Part shown: in pieces, positions 61,024 to 64,000 of the stretch
Position numbering within the stretch: the stretch's first letter is position 1
Layout: each line of letters opens with the position of its first letter
From: Curtobacterium sp. MCSS17_007
GTDB lineage: Bacteria; Actinomycetota; Actinomycetes; Actinomycetales; Microbacteriaceae
NCBI RefSeq assembly: GCF_003234175.2
Contig: NZ_CP126257.1
Span: 2,108,001-2,172,000, forward strand
Direction: 5' to 3'
Length of the DNA stretch: 64,000 nt
Made by a program: the position numbers and the translations under genes
Notes under the pieces: generated by a model
What the model was told of the DNA's origin: nothing
The model's input: the letters and a program-made list of their open reading frames with translations, nothing else
Database searches by the model: none

Positions 61024-61056
61024 CTCGACCCCCGCCGGCGCCCGGCGGGGGTCGAG
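61024..61056. terminator. Terminator after the accD-accE operon
   Basis: CTCGACCCCCGCCGG pairs perfectly over 15 bases with CCGGCGGGGGTCGAG across CGC, 34 bases past the epsilon subunit stop. Confidence 0.75.
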
Positions 61057-61160
61057 CGCGTCCGGAGGTGTCGAACGACGATGTACCCCGATGCACCTGG
61101 CCGCCGCCCGGTCCCGATCGCCGTTGCAGGGTGCACTTCCCGGTCGGTCTTCCCTCGCTC

Positions 61161-61209
61161 GGGGGACAGGAGCCACGGAGGAGCCCCGCTCCGGCCCGAT
61201 CTGTCCCCC
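61161..61209. other. Composite stem-loop before a -10-like site
   Basis: GGGGGACAG (61161-61169) pairs exactly with CTGTCCCCC (61201-61209). Inside, CGGAG and CTCCG can form a second stem. CATAAT starts at the base where the outer stem ends. It could be an operator, a terminator read from the minus strand, or part of an RNA. Confidence 0.35.
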
Positions 61210-61311
61210 ATAATGACGACTGACACGGGCACGCGCACGGGGCATAGTTGTCAGTGTTCGGTGTCCTTCGATGAAGAACATCGCGGGTCGGTGGCCGACT
61301 AGGGTACGACG

Positions 61312-61401
61312 CCACCGTCCAGCTACGAGCCAGGGCGATATTCGGGTTGTCGCTCAGGCTCGGGTCGTGAACGGGCCGGTCCCCCAGGGACCGGCCCGTT
61401 C
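61312..61401 (+). ncRNA. Candidate small RNA ending in a perfect hairpin
   Basis: TAGGGT at 61300-61305 would start a transcript near 61312. About 90 bases later it ends in the perfect 15-base-pair hairpin 61369-61401 (loop CCA). No gene lies between. It matches no RNA family that I recognise. The hairpin could equally be the minus-strand terminator of the two-component operon, so this is tentative. Confidence 0.25.
61369..61401. terminator. Perfect 15-base-pair hairpin
   Basis: GAACGGGCCGGTCCC pairs exactly with GGGACCGGCCCGTTC across CCA. It lies 120 bases beyond the stop of the minus-strand two-component operon and may end that transcript. Confidence 0.65.
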
Positions 61402-61520
61402 CCGTTCCCGGCCCCGCCGCACGGGTCGAGCCGCCGTCGCTGCGGTCACGCTCGGGCTGTCGTCGTCCTCGCGAGCCCCCTCGCCGTCGGGCGGTGGTCG
61501 GGACGAGGACCGGGTGGTCG

Positions 61521-62570
61521 TCAGGCGGTGACGTGCCGCGGGATCTCGAGCCAGAGCACGACCGAGTCATCCTCGTCGTCGTCCTCGTCGTCCAGCCCGG
61601 CGCCGAGCGCCGCCGACTCGCTGGCGGCCGTGTCGAGCCGGAGGCCGACGATGGTGACGGCCGATCCGGACCCCTCGGCCACGGTCCGGACGATCACGTT
61701 GTCGGCCTCGCGCGCACGTCGCAGCGCCTCGGCGACCTGGGCGTGCACGCGCCGGAGGTCGTCCACCTCGAGGTCGTCGAGACCGCCGTCGTCGTGCAGC
61801 TGCACGGTGGCGCCGCGACGACGGAGGCGCATGACCTCGTCGCGGACGTCATCGGACAGCAGCGACCGCCCGCGGATCTCGTCGCGGATCGCCTGCTCGA
61901 GGTGCAGGCACTCCGCCCGCTGTTCCTCGGTCAGCTCCCCGCCCTGCTCGATGACCTGCTGCAGCATCGGCAGCGCCATGCGCGTCGTCTGGCTCAGGCG
62001 GAACTGCCGCTCGAAGACGTGGGCGTCCTGCGCCGCCTGCCAGTCAGCGGTCTCCTGCTCGGCACGGACGAAGTCGAGGGTCGCCCGGTTCGCCCGGTCC
62101 ATCGCGACGGCGAACCCGGTCGCCACCGCGACCCACGTCAGGTTGCCGACCAATCCCAGCGCCCCGAAGGCGCCCGGTCCCGCCCAGGCCACGACGAAGA
62201 GCGTGACGAAGCCGACGCCCGCCCACGCGAAGGCCCTCCGGCCCCGCACGACGAGCACCACCATGAGCGTGCCGATCGCCGCGACCCACCAGGTGGCCCA
62301 GTCGTCCTTGTCCGACAGGTCCACGACGGGTGCGGCGATGACCGGCATGACCAGCGCGGTGGCGAGCGAGAAGCACGCCGCCCAGACCGGCAGCACGCGT
62401 CCGGGCAGGAAGATCGCGACGGCACTGGCAGCCGCGTAGAGCGCCATGCACGCGAGGACCGGGCCGACGTCCCGGACGTACGGGAACGACGCCACGCCGA
62501 GCACCAGGTGGAAGACGGAGAACAGCGCCGCGAGCCCGATGGCGATGCCGGCCGGCAGCGAGACCCTCAC
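61521..62570 (-). CDS. Membrane protein coupled to the sensor kinase, no ATPase motifs
   Basis: This 349-residue protein has about six membrane segments in residues 5-165 (AGIAIGLAALFSVFHLVLGV onward), then a cytoplasmic helical region (RAEQETADWQAAQDAHVFER, EQGGELTEEQRAECLHLEQA) and a terminal domain ending with an acidic DDEDDDEDDS stretch. The arrangement mirrors a sensor kinase, but no phospho-accepting His motif and no N, G1 or G2 ATP-binding boxes are visible. Its GTG overlaps the kinase stop (GTGA). It may be a degenerate kinase-like partner that binds or regulates the true kinase. Confidence 0.75.
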   Translation of the reverse strand: MRVSLPAGIAIGLAALFSVFHLVLGVASFPYVRDVGPVLACMALYAAASAVAIFLPGRVLPVWAACFSLATALVMPVIAAPVVDLSDKDDWATWWVAAIGTLMVVLVVRGRRAFAWAGVGFVTLFVVAWAGPGAFGALGLVGNLTWVAVATGFAVAMDRANRATLDFVRAEQETADWQAAQDAHVFERQFRLSQTTRMALPMLQQVIEQGGELTEEQRAECLHLEQAIRDEIRGRSLLSDDVRDEVMRLRRRGATVQLHDDGGLDDLEVDDLRRVHAQVAEALRRAREADNVIVRTVAEGSGSAVTIVGLRLDTAASESAALGAGLDDEDDDEDDSVVLWLEIPRHVTA

Positions 62571-63868
62571 GCGTCACCCCCGGGGCCCCACCCGAGCCGG
62601 ATCCGGGTGCCGGCACCCGGGTTGCTCGCCACCACGACGGTGCCGCCGACGCTCTGCACCCGCTCGATGATCGAACGGCGGACCCCGAGTCGGGCGGCGG
62701 GGACGGCAGCCAGGTCGAAGCCGGAGCCGTCGTCCCCGACCTCGAGGTGCACCGTGCTCCCGCGCTGCTCCACCCGGACCCACCGCTCGACCTCCGGACC
62801 GCCGGCGTGCTGCACGCTGTTCACGCACGCCTGCAACGCCGCCGAGGCGAGGGCGTCGGCGACCGTCGCCGGGATGCGCAACCCGCCGACGGGCGCGTCC
62901 CGCAACCGGACGGGAGCGGCGAGTGCACCGACGGCGTCGACGATGCGCGCGCGGAGGTCGTGCACCGTGACCGGCGGGGCCGCTCCCGGCAGGTCGGCTG
63001 CAGCGGCTCCGAGGTGGTCGATGGCGTTGCGCGCCATGCGGGCGGCGAGGGCCTTCGCCTCCGGGGTGTCCGCCCGGGCAGCCGAGAGCAGCGTGGTGAG
63101 CACGCTGTCGTGCACGATCGCATCGACCTGCACCCGCTCGACCTCGGTCGCGTGCTCGCGGATCGCGTGCGAGTAGCGCCGGACCGCGGTGGCCTGCGCG
63201 GCGTCGACGGCCGCGGCGGCCCTGCGGAGGAGCACGGCGATGACGAGGACCGCACCGCTGAGGATCGCCGTGTACACGCCCTGGAGCACCGCGCTGAGCC
63301 CCGCGTCACCGCCGAGCGGCGTGAGCCGCACGACGACGTACACGGCGGGCACGAGTGCGGTGTACACGGTCGCACGCCAGGGCGCGAAGCCCATCGCCGC
63401 GGCCGTCGAGCCCACGGTGAGGAACCACCACGGCCAGGGCACCTGGTTCGCGGGGATGGCCTCGCGGACGATGACCGGCCACGTCACGAGGACGAGGAGG
63501 AAGAGCAGCGCGCAGGTGATCTGCGCGACCTGCGCGAGCCGCTGGACGAACGCCGAGACGCCGACGAAGAGGAACGACGCCCCGAGCAGCCCCGCCGAGA
63601 CGGGCCCCCACACCGGATCCAGGTACGGCAGTTGCCCGACGACCTGCGGCGCGTAGACCGCGCCGAAACCGATCGCGGCGAGCGCGATGAGGATCGCGAA
63701 CAGTCGTTCGACGGACGCCTGCGTGATCGCGGGGCGCACGCCTCGCAGGGGGTCGACCCCGAACGGCGCCGGTTCTGTCGGCGCCCCACCCTCCGTCACG
63801 GGTCCGGGGGCGTCGGACGTCCGGCCCGGCACGCCTGCCGACCGGGCCGGTCCGGCCGTCGTGGCCAT
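62567..63868 (-). CDS. Sensor histidine kinase
   Basis: This 433-residue kinase starts with about 50 polar residues and has about six or seven membrane segments (residues 55-225). A dimerisation helix with the phospho-acceptor region VQVDAIVHDSVLTTLLSAAR follows, with His in IVHDSV. The C-terminal ATPase domain shows the N box ACVNSVQHAGGP, the G1 box VGDDGSGFD and a LGVRRSIIERVQSVGGTVVV-like G2 region. It most resembles NarL-partner kinases (HisKA_3-like group). It is five bases downstream of the response regulator. Confidence 0.87.
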   Translation of the reverse strand: MATTAGPARSAGVPGRTSDAPGPVTEGGAPTEPAPFGVDPLRGVRPAITQASVERLFAILIALAAIGFGAVYAPQVVGQLPYLDPVWGPVSAGLLGASFLFVGVSAFVQRLAQVAQITCALLFLLVLVTWPVIVREAIPANQVPWPWWFLTVGSTAAAMGFAPWRATVYTALVPAVYVVVRLTPLGGDAGLSAVLQGVYTAILSGAVLVIAVLLRRAAAAVDAAQATAVRRYSHAIREHATEVERVQVDAIVHDSVLTTLLSAARADTPEAKALAARMARNAIDHLGAAAADLPGAAPPVTVHDLRARIVDAVGALAAPVRLRDAPVGGLRIPATVADALASAALQACVNSVQHAGGPEVERWVRVEQRGSTVHLEVGDDGSGFDLAAVPAARLGVRRSIIERVQSVGGTVVVASNPGAGTRIRLGWGPGGDA

Positions 63869-63873
63869 CGGGG

Positions 63874-64000
63874 TCAGCGGCCGTCGGTGTCGGGGTCGAT
63901 CCCCGAGTCGAGCCCGGGGAGGATGCCGTCCTCGACCGCGCGGCGCAGCAGGTCGACCTTCGTCGGCGCGGGCCGCCCGACCTCGACGTACTTCACGCGG
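63874..64000 (-). CDS. Response regulator, C-terminal end (start outside window)
   Basis: Only the last 41 residues are visible: RVKYVEVGRPAPTKVDLLRR and AVEDGILPGLDSGIDPDTDG before the stop. The VKY-x-x-VGRPAPTKVDL-x-RRAVEDGIL segment matches the end of the LuxR-type DNA-binding domain found in some actinobacterial NarL-family regulators. The gene order regulator-kinase-coupled partner fits a two-component operon. The rest of the protein lies beyond the window. Confidence 0.7.
   Translation of the reverse strand, partial: RVKYVEVGRPAPTKVDLLRRAVEDGILPGLDSGIDPDTDGR

Larger units (their letters stand above)
60991..61520. other. Non-coding, structured 530-base region
   Basis: No open frame here looks like a gene on either strand. 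The stretch holds a terminator at 61024-61056, a complex stem-loop at 61161-61209, a CATAAT -10-like site at 61209-61214, a TAGGGT site at 61300-61305 and a second terminator-like hairpin at 61369-61401. Sequences such as GGGGCATAGTTGTCAGTG are AT-richer than the genes around. Confidence 0.6.

Noticed and set aside
60610..61281. Minus-strand frames across accE and the non-coding region
   Set aside because: No family features, antisense to accE in part, and unusual composition with many Arg and Gly codons.
61312..61401. Match to the actinobacterial 6C RNA
   Set aside because: That RNA has two hairpins with C-rich loops. Here the C run is part of a stem and only one hairpin is seen.

Overview
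The window is 64 kb of very GC-rich DNA from an actinobacterium. The evidence is the WhiB regulator, a propionyl-type acyl-CoA carboxylase with an epsilon subunit, the DUF3499 and DUF5719 genes, frequent GTG starts and many apparently leaderless promoters. A Microbacteriaceae member such as Curtobacterium is the most likely source, but that is inferred from gene content and style, not from a marker gene. No rRNA, tRNA, CRISPR array, transposase or integrase was seen.

Layout. 0-5 kb: the end of a DUF4350 gene, moxR, a DUF58 gene, a divergent SpoIIM-like gene and an RDD gene, in the order of Mycobacterium tuberculosis Rv3691-Rv3695. 5-12 kb: sahH, DUF3499 with a divergent metallopeptidase-family gene, DUF5719 translationally coupled to a large membrane glycosyltransferase, then whiB. 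12-14.5 kb: galE and manA, two sugar-nucleotide genes. 14.6-50.7 kb: a large cell-surface polysaccharide region. It has an acyltransferase with an SGNH domain, two O-antigen ligase-like proteins, two secreted repeat proteins with wall-hydrolase-like domains, a GtrA/GtrB pair, a Wzm/Wzt ABC exporter, about ten other glycosyltransferases, and rmlABCD for dTDP-L-rhamnose. 50.8-61 kb: purE, purK, a GtrA gene, then a three-gene block (DUF2142 protein, GT4, UDP-glucose/GDP-mannose dehydrogenase), then a PH-domain gene, birA, accD and the epsilon subunit. Apart from the three-gene block this is the order of Rv3275c-Rv3281. 61-64 kb: a 530-base non-coding stretch with strong secondary structure, then a two-component system (response regulator end, sensor kinase and a coupled membrane partner), all on the minus strand.

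How the parts fit. galE, manA, rmlABCD and the 56 kb dehydrogenase would supply activated sugars. The cytoplasmic glycosyltransferases would build a rhamnose-containing chain on a lipid carrier. Wzm/Wzt would export it. The two ligase-like proteins, the GtrA/GtrB systems and the acyltransferase would polymerise, attach or decorate it outside. The secreted proteins are candidates for wall binding or remodelling. The initiating sugar-phosphate transferase, a Wzx flippase and an LCP-type wall ligase are not in the window. BirA next to AccD and the epsilon subunit fits biotinylation of a carboxylase alpha subunit encoded elsewhere. Convergent genes are commonly separated by long perfect GC hairpins that act as likely two-way terminators without U-tracts.
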